Source: Pachypanchax playfairii
Taxonomy: Eukaryota > Chordata > Actinopteri > Cyprinodontiformes > Aplocheilidae
Assembly (NCBI GenBank): GCA_006937955.1
Contig: SSNP01000001.1
Location: 12,378,498 to 12,442,497 of the forward strand
Direction: 5' to 3'
Length of the DNA: 64,000 nt
The notes below the pieces were generated by a model. The model worked only from the letters and a program-made list of their open reading frames with translations. It made no database searches and was not told the DNA's origin. A program made the position numbers and the translations under genes. How positions within the stretch are numbered: position 1 is the first letter of the stretch; each line of letters begins with the position of its first letter. Below are positions 32,783 to 45,449 of this stretch, in pieces.

Positions 32783-34839
32783 AGTTGTTCATTGTTTCCC
32801 TCAGCTCTCCAAACTAGCAGTCTGTCACACCTGTATTCCATCATGTTAATTATTCCAGCTGACATTCAGTAACCACTTCTCCCAAGCCTTTCTCTCTCTT
32901 TCTCTTGGTCCGTTGCCTTCTTGTTGTCAGCTGTTACATTCCCAAATAAATTAGGTGTTTTTTTAATTTAATAACTGAAATGCATATGTTTGTTGTAAAA
33001 ATGGAACAAGTAAAGTTTCACATCCCACGGATGCTTCTCCCCTTGGGTGCTATTTCATAAAGCAAGACTTGTAAAAACCGTGAGTAAGTTAACCCTGAGT
33101 TCAGGAAAACAACGTTCTGTTGCATGAAGAGAGGTAAGTGAAGCTCTGAGTATGTCACCACTGTAACAAACTCTGTCAAATAACTTGATTACTGGCAGGT
33201 TTTACTGATAAAACTAAGTTTCTACCAGTCTCTTCCTACCTGAAGCAGCAGTCAGATGCTGGTGATGCATTTTGAAACAAGCCAACTGATACTGACTGAT
33301 ATTTTGTTGTGCTGTTGGAATCCTAGATTAGAGGAGCTCTCATCCCCAGATGAGTATTTAGTTGGAATAGTATTTTTTTTTTTTCAAATTCCCTCTTTCT
33401 GTCATCTTGTCACACAGTTTCATGTTCTCTGATCACATTCATGTATAGGCAGGATATCAGGTGAGAAATAATTTAACTTGTTGCATTTTTCACGTTTGAT
33501 GCATCTATTTCATTATCGTATGATCTGAATTTTACATGACATACTCATCTGTTTCATATTCATGGCTATAAACTTTTAAAGATCCAGTTAACTATCACAA
33601 GTGTTTTCCAGATAAATATCAGGAAAGATTTTGGACCAATTTACAATAATAAACTAGGTATTATTTTTCATATCTTAATCTTGTTAAAAAAAAGTTTATC
33701 AACTGAGGTATTTTTTTTGCTGGACCAGGTCACAAAGGCAGGCTGGTTGCCATGTAAAGAAAAACAGCAAAGTTAAGATTTAGGCCACTAAAAATCGTGC
33801 AGTCTGTAATTTAGCCAAAAGCAGAATATTACTACAACCTTTCCTCCTTGTGATTTATATTGTGTAGCAAAAACATACAAATCTGTCAGCACTGATGTCA
33901 TGACTTGTCTAACATTTTCCTCCACGTTGGAATGTCAGAACATTTCCTCCCCAGTACTAAATACTTGAATCATGATATGAATCACTCATTTTAACTGGAT
34001 AATATGTACAACAAAATTCATACTAACAGTAATCTGAGTAATCTGTTTTTTGCAGAGAGCAAAATGCACATTTTATACTACTCACTCAAACTGTGTTTCA
34101 TTAAGCTTGTCATGTGTTAAGTTTTCTGTGGCTTTCTGTATAACACAAAAATGCACAAAAAGGCAGTTGTGTGTTTTCATAAAGCATTCCTCCTGAAGAG
34201 AAGTCAGTCATTATGCTGGGCTGTCATTAAAGGGTCCATTTGGAGTGCTGGAACATGTGGTCAAGTTTACCTGTCTGTAGGCTAGTTCCCACACAACTCT
34301 GGGCTGTTAAAATAATGTTTTCTGACCAGCAAAGGAAAGCATCACAGTGGTTTAAAATGGGCCTGAACAGTTTACAACAGCCTATTTAATGTATCTGTCT
34401 ACAATGGTCAAAGGGAGAGGTCTTATTTGGCATTTGTTAAGAGTCTGTGGTTTGACAAAGTGAGGGGTCAAAATGCAGTTCAAGTTGGACGACAAAAAAT
34501 ATACAAATTGAGACAAATGTTCATACCAACATGAGTGTTTGTTTAGGACAAAGGAAAGTTCCAATCTTTTTGTCATTACATGGTCAGTGATAATTGTAGC
34601 TTTGGTCTTCAGGTGAGACGGTCTAAATGTTTCTTGCCTCTGAACAAAAACCTCTCAATATTAGAAAAGGATCAAAATAGCAGTATGCATTTATAATTGC
34701 AGTTCTTAATTAAAAAAAGACGGTCTCTCAGAAAACACAAAATTAATGTTAACTGAATTCAACCTAACTTTAAATGTTCACTGTTTTCTCCAAATGTTTA
34801 AGGTTTATTTATTTATTGGCCAAGTACGTTACACACACA
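32783..34839. other. Intergenic DNA, nothing recognised
   Basis: AT-rich. I could not support any gene or repeat family here. Confidence 0.4.
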
Positions 34840-35012
34840 AAGAAACTGATTACCCATCTCTGAGGAGCAGAGCGCTGCCATCTGTACAGCATCCAGGGGG
34901 AAATCTGGGGGTTCAGTGTATCTTGCCTAAGGAAACTTTGATGCATACGTATCTTGCTGGGGCCCGGGATCGAACCAATCAGAGGACAACCTCCTCCCAC
35001 ATTAGGCTACGG
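34840..35012 (-). repeat. SINE family 2, with perfect box B
   Basis: On the minus strand 34,967-34,976 reads GGTTCGATCC, a perfect tRNA-type box B. 'cttgcctaaggaaactttgatgc' is the family body. Confidence 0.6.
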
Positions 35013-35524
35013 CCTGTGTAAATAATTCCAATCAGCAGCTGTCACAAGTCCTGATACTGAATGTTATGGTCAATTTGAAAAAAATTATGACGTAATTTAA
35101 ACTTAGAAACAATTTTTCTTTTCTTTAAAGTCCTCTACGACTTATAAAAGTAAACAACATCAAAAACTATAAGATAAAATATAAGATAAAATATAAGACT
35201 TTGTACTTCTATGTGATATGTGATGTTTATGTAGGACAAGATGTTTCAGCAAAATAAGCTCTCTGCTCCATGGCTGGAGATTTGTATGTGCAGCTGAGCC
35301 CCTGAGGTCAGAAAGGAAAGGTCAAACAACCTGCACTGTATGTGTTGTATAGAACTTTAGAGTAGCAAACATACAGTATCTAGCTTTACAGCTAGTGTAA
35401 GTGCTGTAAAAAACTCAAAACAGGAAGTTTTATGCACAGATTACAAGAAGCTAATAGAACCAGGGCAAAGAAGATGTTTTATGAGTTTGTAAAAAATAAT
35501 AAAATGTGTTATTTTAATTTTATT

Positions 35525-35838
35525 TGGTTGCCATCCATTTTCGAAACCTGTTTCTTCCTGTCCAGGGTCGCAGGGGGCTGCTGCTGATCTCCAGTGGTCA
35601 TAGGGTGAGAGGCAGGGGACACCCGGGGCAGGTTGCCAGTCCATCACATGGCCACACATAGACAAAGAACCATTCACACACACACACCTATGGGCAATTT
35701 ATAGTTAGTATAGTCAATTAGCCTCTTGCATGTACGGGTGAAGATGCAAACTTCATGCAGAAAGGCCCCAGATTCAAACCCAGGATCTTCTCGCTGCAAG
35801 ACAACAGCCCTATCAACTGTGCCACTGTGCAGCCCTGA
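35525..35838 (-). repeat. SINE family 1, best copy
   Basis: Reverse-complement order of the family: 'ccatccattttcgaaacctg' (tail), 'ccagggtcgcagggggctg', 'ccagtccatcac', 'gcaaacttcatgcagaaagg', and the tRNA-like head ending 'gccactgtgcagccc'. Frames on both strands here come from the repeat. Confidence 0.7.
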
Positions 35839-38069
35839 ATTGGTTGCAATGAGACCATATCATATTCTGTTATTCTGCAACTCTTACCTAAAGATGATAT
35901 GCAACACTGTTTAGTTTGTTTAGAAATATGGAAGTTACATTGAAAAAGAAGGCACAGCATCCACTCTTAAGCTGATGCTGTTCCAGATGTTCTGATGGGA
36001 AAAAAAATTGCTTGTATGAATCGAGAATAACTTATTTTTGTTTCTTTTCTCTGACTCACTCTTGTTATCGCAGCGGTGTTCCAGGAAGTTTCAACAAACT
36101 CTGATTTCTGTAACTAACTTCAGTTGTTTTCAGAGCAGCTGGTTTTTTATTAGTTCAATCAATACTGAGCATCTTCACTCTGAGTTCAAGTCGTGCACGA
36201 GCAAAATGAAAAGCCATCGTTAGACATCATTAGATTCACAATAATTCCTGCAGGAAAAAAGAAAATAGATCTTCCGTCACCGGCACAGGAGGTCCTCTTT
36301 AATGCTCAGGCAGAATACAGTTACAACTCATTAAAAAAAGATGGCAGCAGTAGAGAGAGAGGCTCCATCTTCAGTCAGTGTGAAACTTTTATAGCTTGAC
36401 TCTTTTGATTTGATACGTTGGAGCTCATTTAGATGAAAAAAGTGACGAATTAAAGAAAATACATTTCCATCAAGTGTAAACATCAGATAACAAACTTTCT
36501 TAAACCTGCTTTTAAGGCTTTAAAATATCATATAGAAAGTGGAAACCCAGTAAACAGAAGTAAACTTTTTAACCTGAGGTGTCCACACTGCCTTCTCATG
36601 AGTAACTACTGCACAGCAGCAGTCTAAATAAGTTTTTATTTTTATTTTATTATTGTACAACAAAGTAGATTTTTTGAGTCATAATATTTGCAAACACACA
36701 TTTTATATGAAGGATCTATCCAACATAGCCATATCACATCAAAACAGAGAGAAATGACGCCACCTTGTGGATCGTTTAAAATAAATACAGATCAGAAATT
36801 AAAACTAATTTACTGGATCCACTCAGTTGAATTTTAGCCAGTTTTGCCACTGAGTGAATGAATGTAAACTAAACCTAAAATATATCATTTCAGAAAATGT
36901 GATTTAATTGAGTTAGTTCAGCTGATTTAAATGAAATGCTCCTAAAGAGGAAATCACCCACACTCTATAGTTCAACTTAAGCTAATAAAATTCAGTCAAC
37001 ATTTTAAAATCTATTTTCCTACTTGAGATTATTTATTACTTGCAATAAATCAGTTTTGTTTGACAAACTCAAATTACTATAAATTATTTGACATTATTTG
37101 AAATGACCGCATTTCAGTTTGTCCTATTTAAGAAGCAAGCAAGTAGATTTCAGCTTTGTCAAATCAATACAAAGATATGAAGCCATATCCATTAGTGTGT
37201 GTACTGTAAAATATTTTGGTTTACTGTACATTATTCTGAATAAAACAGGAGAAAAAGAAAATGGAAATATTAATTGCAAATTGCAGAGTATCAGGCTGAA
37301 GTTCCCTTGGGGGAGTTGAGTTAAGGACAAGTCAGATAAACCTCTTCTACGTATTACTTTGAGACAACTTTTCTATATAAATAAACTGAATTTGTTGTAA
37401 TTTAGTACTGCTTTAAATACTGTCATTTGTAAGTTTATTTTATTTGTATAAGTTTAAAAAGGGGACATTTTATTGCTTTTTTTTTTTTGCAGTTCAACAT
37501 TTTCTTTGGTCAGTCTCCACACATTTTCCACACAGGTTCTCAGTAATTCTTACGAAGGTAATTTTTAATGATGATGTAAATCTGATAAATAGTTGAATGT
37601 ATAACCAAATTCTCCTGAGTCAGAAGGAAATTTTTACCTCTAGAGACACATTTTAAAGGAATAGTATCCACCAGACTGTAAAGAGAGTAGTTGTTATAGT
37701 TAGGTTTCAACAAGAAAACAGAGGCAATTATATAAAGATAAAGAAAAAGTAATTCATTACAAATTACAAATAAAATCAGTCTCACACAGTCAGGACACTG
37801 CATCCAACCATTCACTAAATGTACATGGCAAGCTGAATGAGTTCCAGTTTGCTGCATAAGAAAAACAAATGATTTCCAAATTTGCCACAAGATGATGCTC
37901 CAACACAAGGAATAAACTAAACCTCCATTTAAAAAAAACAACGGTCAAACTTTACTCGAATTAGTCTTTGTATAACATTTTTCTGAGCAACATTCTTACA
38001 TGACAAACCAAGAATACAATAAACAGATGAGTAAGAGCTTTCTACACATTCAGCAGTAGCAAAAATACA
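35839..38069. other. Intergenic DNA, nothing firmly recognised
   Basis: The 133-residue minus frame at 37,540-37,941 is open but resembles no family I can name. The frame 36,193-36,399 ('AEYSYNSLKKDGSSRERGSIF' type) may be a transposon remnant. Confidence 0.35.
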
Positions 38070-38935
38070 CCAGTTGGCCAAAATAAAAGTCTCTGCCTGG
38101 ATTTAACTAAGTAAATAGGTACAAGCCTCCTATTGGATAATTACTGCCTGGGCAACAAGTTATTTAACCCCAACTGGTGCAATGATTTGCTTCTTATCTT
38201 TTAAACAACCATGTCAAAAGACATGTGGAAAAGATGTTAGTCTGTTTGAAAAGGGTCAAATTATTTCAAGCAGAGAAAACATCCACAGATAATGCAGAAA
38301 TTAATAAAACTGGTTTAAGAACTGTCCAACACATTATTAAAAACTGGAAGGATAGTTGTGACCCGTCACCTTCAAGGAAGAAATGTGGCTAAAAACAATC
38401 GTGAATGATCGTCATCAGCCATCACTTAAACGTTTAGTGAAATCAAATCAAAGAACAACAACAGCAGAACTCGGGACTGTTTAATAGTGAACATAAGAAC
38501 ATTCCCACATACACAATGTGAAGGGAACACAAGGGACTGAACAGCTGTGAAATCGTGAGATAACCACTAATCAGTCAGGCTTCAATTTGCTAGGGATCAT
38601 AAGGAGTATAGAGATTGGACTCTGGAGCAATGTGATCTGCTGAGTCCAGACTGATCCTGTTCCAGAGTGATGGAGGAAGGTCATGTGGTCTGAGTTCAGA
38701 TTGACCCTGTTCCAAGATGATGGGCACATCAAGGTAAGAAGAGAGGCAGATGAAGTGATGTACCCATCATGCCTAGTGCCTACTGTACAAACCTGCGGGG
38801 CGGTGCTATGATCTGGGGTTGCTGCAGTTGGTCAGGTCCAGGTTCAGCAATTGTATGTGCTCAGAGAATGAGATCAGCTGACTACCTGAATATACTGAAT
38901 GACCAGGTTATTCCACCAATGGACTGTTTCAACCT
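38070..38935 (+). pseudogene. Tc1-like transposase relic 1
   Basis: Scrambled frames read MSKDMWKRC... near 38,212 and, better preserved, GGAMIWGCCSWSGPGSAIV with SADYLNILNDQVIPPMD at 38,790-38,930. These match the 'GGSIMVWGCFSWSG' and 'YLDILDDQVIP' segments of Tc1-like transposases. Many stops and frameshifts are present. The 3' part with the last catalytic residues is missing, cut off where LINE sequence begins. Confidence 0.75.
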
Positions 38936-40560
38936 CGAGCAGACAACAAGGGAAGCAGCAGACCAGGGATTCCCAAAGTGTGATGCGCTCACCCCTGGGG
39001 GTGCATGAGCTGCCACTAGGGGGTGCGCGAGGTGAAAAATGTAATGGCGGACAAATGTAATGATAATAATTACAAAATACAGTGTTGTTTCCTCACACAA
39101 TAAAGATGTGTAAAAAAATATTTCCTCTGTAAAATTGTAAACAATGACAATTAAAATTACTATTCAAAATGCACTTCATCTAGAAATGAAGTGTAGAAGA
39201 AGTTCTTCTTCTTCTACTACTACACAATTGAAGTGCGCACCTAGCTTGTGGCCTCTACTTCATTCATTATCGCAAATATGCTCAAATGGCCTAAATCGGG
39301 GAAACTGTCAGTTGAGAAATTAAAAGACAAAGGTACTGATAAAGGAGCGGAACCAAGAGAGAGTGACGAATCAAAGGCAACAGAGGATAGAATTGCGATG
39401 GATACGGGAGAAGAAAATGAACAGGAGTTAAAAAATGATGAGCTGGAGAGACGGCAGTGGGAAAGAGTGTTTCAGATTAATTCAAAAGCAGGAGCGCATT
39501 GTTGTGGTCATTAGATCATCATTAGATGTGGTTTTTGTTCATTTGAGTAAACATGCCGTCTTTAATATAGCCTAAATAAAATTTAACGTCCTTTCAACAG
39601 TAACAAAAATGCTTGTAGCATTTTTTTTTAAAGTGCGGGGGGTTGGGGGTGCGTCAACACGGCCGGGACATAAAAGGGGGTGCATGGCAAAATACGTTTG
39701 GGAACAGCTGCCTTAGACAATGGCAAGTTGAGGAGGTGCTGGAAGGGGAACCATCATGGGAGGACAAGCCCCTACATGGGATGTACCACCAGAACATAAC
39801 TGAAGTGGCTGACCTCAAGAAATCCTACCAATGGCTGGAGAGGGCCGGCCTACAGGACACCACAGAGGCACTCATCCTGGCAGCACAGGAGCAGGCTCTA
39901 AGCACCAGAGCGATAGAGAGATCAGATCTACCACACCAGACAAGAGCCAAGGTGTATGCTGTGCCTAAGAGTCATCTGAGACAATCCAGCACATAACAGC
40001 AGGGTGTAAAATGCTGGCAGGGAAAGCATACATGGAACGTCATAACCAAGTGGCTGGCATAGTATACAGAAACATCTGTGAGGAGTACAGGCTGGAAACC
40101 CCAAGGTCTAAGTGGGAAACACCTCCAAAGGTGGTGGAGAACGACCGAGCAATGATCCTGTGGGACTTTCAGATCCAGACAGACAGGATGGTAATGGCGA
40201 ACCAACCGGACATTGTGGTGGTTGATAAAGAGCAGAGTAAAGAGGTTGTGGTGGATGTGGCAATACCAAGTGATGGCAACATCAAGAAGAAGGAACAAGA
40301 GAAACTTGAGAAATACCAAGGGCTCAGAGAGGAGCTAGAGAAGACTTGGAAGATGAAGGTGGCAATAGTACCCGTGGTAATCGGAGCACTTGGGGCAGTA
40401 ACCCCCAAACTGGAGGAATGGCTCCAACAGATCCCTGGAAGAACCTCAGACATCTCAGTCCAGAAAAGTGCAGTACTTGGAACAGCTAAAATACTGTGCA
40501 GGACCCTCAAGCTCCCAGGCCTCTGGTAGAGGACCCGAGCTTGGAACGGGAAAAACACCG
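38935..40560 (+). mobile_element. R2/R4-type LINE 3' half, split by a hAT element
   Basis: From 39,719 the plus strand reads WQVEEVLEGEPSWEDKPL, then ADLKKSYQWLERAGLQDTTE. A CCHC knuckle follows but is split by a frameshift near 39,975: C-x2-C is in one frame and H-x4-C (HITAGC) in another. From 40,011 a 172-residue frame holds ILWDFQIQTDRMVMANQPDI, VVVDVAIPSDGNIKKKEQEK and KYQGL, a restriction-like (PD-D/E-x-K) endonuclease arrangement. CCHC followed by such a nuclease is typical of R2/R4-type LINEs. It ends about 50 bp before a GATA array. Confidence 0.65.
38964..39710. mobile_element. hAT-type element inside the LINE
   Basis: The left end CAGGGATTCCCAAAGTGTG and the reverse complement of the right end CAGCTGTTCCCAAACGTAT share CAGnnnTTCCCAAA. 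The flanking 8-mers CAGCAGAC (38,956-38,963) and CCTTAGAC (39,711-39,718) match at 5 of 8. Inside is a short frame (39,248-39,514, MLKWPKSGKLSVEKLKDKG) that may be the N-terminal remnant of a transposase. The LINE frame stops at one side and resumes at the other. Confidence 0.7.
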
Positions 40561-40612
40561 CCCAGTGGCGAAAGGGGAATTTTTAGAATTTTTTTTTACA
40601 TATGATTGTCAT

Positions 40613-40763
<151 letters not shown>

Positions 40764-41021
40764 CAAGAAGTTTAACATGCATATGTTTATTAGATAGAGA
40801 GAAATTTAATATCCTTCATGTCAACTTTTCAGAGTCTGATGATTCAGATTAAATTTGTTTCTGTGCCTTGATGGCAGAATTTACTTGAAAAATGTAAATG
40901 TTATTGTTAGCATTAGTGTTATTTTCATAGTCTAGATTATAGGTGGTATTTATAAACAACATGCGGAATCTGTTGGTGAAAAAATTGCCAAAAGTCTATT
41001 AAATTATAAAGTAAACATTAA

Positions 41022-41597
41022 ATGTCCTGTATCCTGCTATTTTACAGCTTTCAACATCTGTGATAGGCACATATATGATAAAATCTTACCTTTGGTGTTA
41101 TATAGTATTCATTTGTCCTAAAATATAACTTTTATTCTCAAGTTATTCTCCGTCCAGGAAGTAAAATACTCAGCTTACCTAAAATCCCATCTCTCCCCCT
41201 CGTGAGGACTGCCGCTCGAGCTGCCTGAGTAAAATGGTGAATAAATTCCTGTAACTCTCACAGCCAAATGCACATTTTCACTAAGACATTTTTGGAAAGT
41301 AAAATACTACAAAACGGTGGTGCTTAGTGTCTTGCTTCAGACTCACAGCTTGGGGTGTGTGTTTGATCTACAGGGGCAGCGCAGACACACCAGGCCGGTC
41401 CTGGTGTAACATTGTTACATCACTATGTTACAGTCAGTCTCCAGGAGAGAGTGGAGCAGCTGCTCAGAGCGCAGGATTCAGGAGGATTACTGAGAAATGT
41501 GTGTATTAAACCAAAAACCACTCGAGGGGTTAATAAGGAAATAACATCACAACATGGTTAAAAGTTCCAAAAAGTGATTTTGCATGATACAGGACAT
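41022..41597. mobile_element. MITE with TTAA duplication and ATGTCCTGTATC termini
   Basis: The left end is ATGTCCTGTATCCTGC and the reverse complement of the right end is ATGTCCTGTATCATGC. Both are flanked by TTAA (41,018-41,021 and 41,598-41,601). TTAA target sites are used by piggyBac and Kolobok elements. There is no transposase inside, so this is a non-autonomous copy of 576 bp. Confidence 0.8.
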
Positions 41598-41601
41598 TTA
41601 A

Positions 41602-42229
41602 AAGAAAATACCCAGCTATCCTAAAAACTAAACTAGGTGGTTTAAGAAAGGGCTCCTCACTAACCTCAATAAACTTCAGTAACTGCAATACAAGGGTGAT
41701 TCCCATTTGTAAAATGTAACATCTGAAACAATGTTTTTTGATGCTACAGCATAAACATTGACCTGAAGAAGGTGAGACACAAGTGATGAAGATCACTAAG
41801 CTGTGTTTTTGACCACATGTGCATGTGTGCCCCCCCCCCCACACACACACACACACACACACCCAGCCCCTCATCCATCCCAAATCTGAATCCGGCTCAG
41901 AGTGCAGTCATTTCTAGTGCAGAGAAATGTCCCTGGTGACACCGAGAGATGATGCAGGCTCTCTCAGTTCCACTAAACCCCCACCCTTCCTCTCCTTCCA
42001 GCTAACACCATATTTTCACTCTTCTGACTTGCTCTCCCCTGCTTTTTATCCTGCTTTGGTACTACCCTTTTCTCCATTTCCTCTCTCAGACTCCCTCCAC
42101 CCCTACCCTCCTCTCACTTCCTCCCCTTCTCTCCCCTCCTTCTCACACTGCTCCGCCACTGCAGTGCTGATTGTGATTGAACACACACACACATGCAAGC
42201 ACACACACACTCACACACACACACAGGAG
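41602..42229. promoter_or_regulatory. Probable promoter side of the short spectrin transcript
   Basis: Contains a C-run with (CA)n at 41,830-41,862, a long pyrimidine-rich tract (42,000-42,150) and an interrupted CA array at 42,181-42,226, then GC-richer DNA that looks like a leader exon. No TATA box is evident. The promoter call is an inference from position only. Confidence 0.3.
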
Positions 42230-42918
42230 CGTAGCAGAGAAGCGGCAAGGACTGCAGCAGCATGCAGCATCCGTGGCTGAGCCATTCAGGGACTCGAGGA
42301 AGGGGAACTCAGGAGAGAAAATAGAGTGCTATCTCATCCCAGCCTGAGTGTGCATCTTTTCTGAGTTAGAAACGATGCATTTCAAGAGCGGGTGGCTTAT
42401 GTTTTCCAGCCTCCTCTGCACTGCCTCTGCATCCCATTCACCCTGCTCCTCCCACTCCAACTCTTCTTCCTCCACCTCTCTACAGCATCATTAGACAGGA
42501 CTACAGATTGACCAGGATTGGCAAACGGTGGATGGTCAGGTTTTGCCCCTGCTGAAGGATCCTTCTGTGGCTATGCTACATATATCCCTTACTGATGGCT
42601 GGAATGGAACTGACTCTTGGAGCTAGAAAATAACCCTTAAACCCCAAGGAATCTTGGATGTGTATGACATTCTTTACCAGTACTGTTGCTGGCGCATTTC
42701 TTCGTTTTTGCTGGTTGTTTTTGCCTTCTGTGAGACTAGCAGACACTGCAGCATCAAGACTGCAAAATCCATGAAGCAGTAGAGCATGAGGACCCAGGGG
42801 CGACCCTAAGGAAGGACTTGAGTTCTTCCATTGCTATCACTGCTGAGGTGCTTATCTTGATTTTTTTTCTCTAGAAGAGGGTGTCTAGTGGGGGGCTGGT
42901 GTTGGTGGTGACAGCACA
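42230..42918 (+). other. sptbn4: Candidate 5' leader exon of the spectrin gene
   Basis: Ends in a good donor (gcacag|gtaact) 137 bp before the acceptor of the first recognised coding exon. Joining the two keeps a frame that reads back to an in-frame TAG at about 42,885 with no ATG between, so the first usable ATG is 43,088 in the next exon. That makes it a leader, not coding. The left limit is a guess. The leader contains upstream ATGs, including a 39-codon frame at 42,375. Confidence 0.4.
42375..42494 (+). other. Upstream ORF, 39 codons, signal-peptide-like
   Basis: MHFKSGWLMFSSLLCTASAS followed by a Ser/His-rich tail and TAG. The start has A at -3. A hydrophobic core then A-S-A looks like a secretory signal, but this may be chance. 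Confidence 0.25.
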
Positions 42919-43055
42919 GGTAACTAGGCCCCTGCAGAGCAGAACGGGTGGTTCTTGAGTAGAGCAGGCAGGCAGGACGTCCTGTAGGAAAGAGGGATAA
43001 GAAGGGCTGGCTTGAACATTGGCCTCCTGATGGTGGCTATTTTTGTCTCCCCTAG

Positions 43056-43210
43056 CTGAGCGATTGGGACAGCAGGTGAAGGAGAAGATGCTTATGGCCC
43101 GAGACACGGCGCGGGATGAGGCTCAGAAGCTACACAGGAAGTGGCTGAAGCACCAGGCCTTTATGACAGAGCTGGCCCGCAATAAAGAATGGCTGGCCAA
43201 GATAGAACAG
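43056..43210 (+). CDS. sptbn4: Beta-IV spectrin, first recognised coding exon
   Basis: Acceptor ctcccctag, donor CAG|gtgagt. Reads ERLGQQVKEKMLMARDTARD, then AQKLHRKWLKHQAFMTELAR and NKEWLAKIEQ: helices B/C and the start of the next spectrin repeat. ATG 43,088 (and 43,094) would start a short form. An alternative is that an upstream exon of a long form splices here, which the acceptor allows (two bases complete a codon). It belongs to the gene running to the window end. Beta-IV spectrin links ankyrin-G and voltage-gated channels to actin at axon initial segments and nodes of Ranvier. Confidence 0.85.
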
Positions 43211-45449
43211 GTGAGTGGAGGTTACCCAGAGGGGGGCAGAGAGAGTGCACATGTAAAGTAAACTTATGTGACAGTGATGATTGTAATAAGTGTGGTGATA
43301 GTTTAATTGAAAAGGTAAAATTGGGTGGGATGTTATCACTTAGCTTTGATTTAATCCTTCAGCTCAGGGACGTCCTGTTACACTCTCAAGGTTATATTGG
43401 TGTTATTTTCAGTTTCACATATAGGATAACATTGCTGGTTCTTTTGGGTCTTTTTGCACACAATTGTGATTTTGATTTGGTGGCTACAGTACATTGTACA
43501 AAGGAAATGCAATATTTGAAGCTGTTCGGGGTCAGAAGCCGAGCCTTATGATCCAGTATCAGGTATAGCTGACACGTGGAAAGTTTGCATCATTAAAACA
43601 TTCTCGGCTTTGCTTCATGGACCTGCATTCCCAACATGCTTTGCAACTCTTGCAAAGAGACATGCCGTGTTCACAGAATGCTGCTTGTCACAATGAAGCT
43701 ATAACAGTGTCTAATAGCCAAAGAAATTAAAACAAGTAAAGACCACAAAGTCTGGCTACAAAGTATAGCATAGAAATATTCAAAGAAAGTTGTGGAATTT
43801 AATGTGTTAAATTAGACTTTTGATAAAAATATTTTTGTGCGATGCACAGGTTACTGGACTTCTATTTAGTTTGCTGTTGTTACATAAAGAGGACTGTTAG
43901 AAGATAAAAAGGTTGATGCTAATCAGACCTTAGCTTGACTAAAATGTGTTTACATCTCTGATAATATCTCTAGTCTTTGTTATTCAGTTTTATTGAACAC
44001 ATTACAAAATATATTAGTATAAATAGATTTTTACACACTGCTGTGGGAGGCATAATAAAATATTTATTAAATAGCAGAAAAACTAATTATAGTCACAGCC
44101 CTTGAAAACAAGAACTAATGCGGTAAATTATCTAGTGATAATATCTTGGGTGTCCAGGTGTAAAATGTGTTTTGAGGTTATGTCACATCGTAACATAGAC
44201 TGTCCCACTAAGAAAAACACCTTAATTTTGTTGAGTTTCAAAGAAAAATAACTAAAATTTCTGCTTAGATCGTGTTACAGAGCAGTTTATATGTTCCGGG
44301 TTTAGTGTGTAAATAAGGCTCTCACTATGGTTTAGAGCTGCTGATAATATTTCTGTTCATGTGTTACGTATTGAACAGACGAACATCTGGCATGCTGGTT
44401 TTGGGGAACATGAGACCAGTTACTGAATATGGAGCTACAATGCTAAACTCTGTTCAGACATCTAAGGACCAAATATGTGTGTTTTCACAGTGGCTGATTT
44501 TTATGTGTTTGCACATCATTCACATGCTTGCACACCAATGAGGATAATATTTGTAATATTTTTAAATGACTTCAAACAGAGTGAATATATTTCAATAATG
44601 TGGCAAATGACTGTTGTTAGATCGACAGATTAAACAGACTTCTTTGGTTTTACAACGTTACATAACTTGCAACCGCTTTCTTTCAGTATTAATTTGTTTA
44701 TATTGGAAAGAGAGAAGCTTGAAAAGTTGATCTGAAGCTTGCTGTTTCACCAAATATTTAGCTTGTTTGTACTTTGCTGAACAAATTATATTAAGTAACC
44801 AAGATGTCAGAATGTTCTTTGAAGGTCATTGCTTCATTATCCAATTGAAGACCAAGAACAAACATTACTGTTTTTTCTGAAAATAATCAGCACATTTTGG
44901 TGGCCTTTCATGCCAAATACCAGAGAGGTTAGCTAAAAGTACTGACACAGAGCACAGAAGATGGCTCCTTTGTTGTGTCTGCCTCTCCTGTGCTGACTAG
45001 AATGAATTATTGTGGACATATCCGTTTTAGATAGTTACAGGGACCATTGTGTGTCCAATGGTTTACTAACCTCACTAAATTCACGCAAATATCTGTTATT
45101 ACCCAATAGACAGAGGAAAATAAGATGAAACAGCTTCCTGTTCTGAGAACTCTGTGTACCTTTGGATGGACTCCTGTCACGGCCTGCACCTCTGCTCTCT
45201 CACAGTACTTACTCAGCACATGAAGCCAGCCGCACAGTTCCAGGCTCACCCGTTCATGTGGGGGATCTGTGGGTGCTTCATTTACAGCAAGACTCGCTAC
45301 TGACCTTGTTCCAAGTCTCACCACAGGCTCTGCATTCAGTGTATTTTTAACACATAAACAAGGCATCTGGCTTGAACACATATTGCAGATATATACTGTA
45401 TATCAACACAAATAATTTTTGGTGGGAAATAATCAAGGATAAATTAAAG

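Noticed and set aside
34960..34980. tRNA gene from a perfect box B
   Set aside because: No cloverleaf can be drawn around it and no matching box A at the right distance. It is a SINE remnant.
37540..37941. 133-residue minus-strand frame as a gene
   Set aside because: AT-rich, Leu/Ile/Tyr-heavy composition typical of chance frames. No domain, start context or splice support.
39248..39514. 88-residue frame as a host gene
   Set aside because: It lies within the hAT element bounded by matching ends; at most a transposase remnant.
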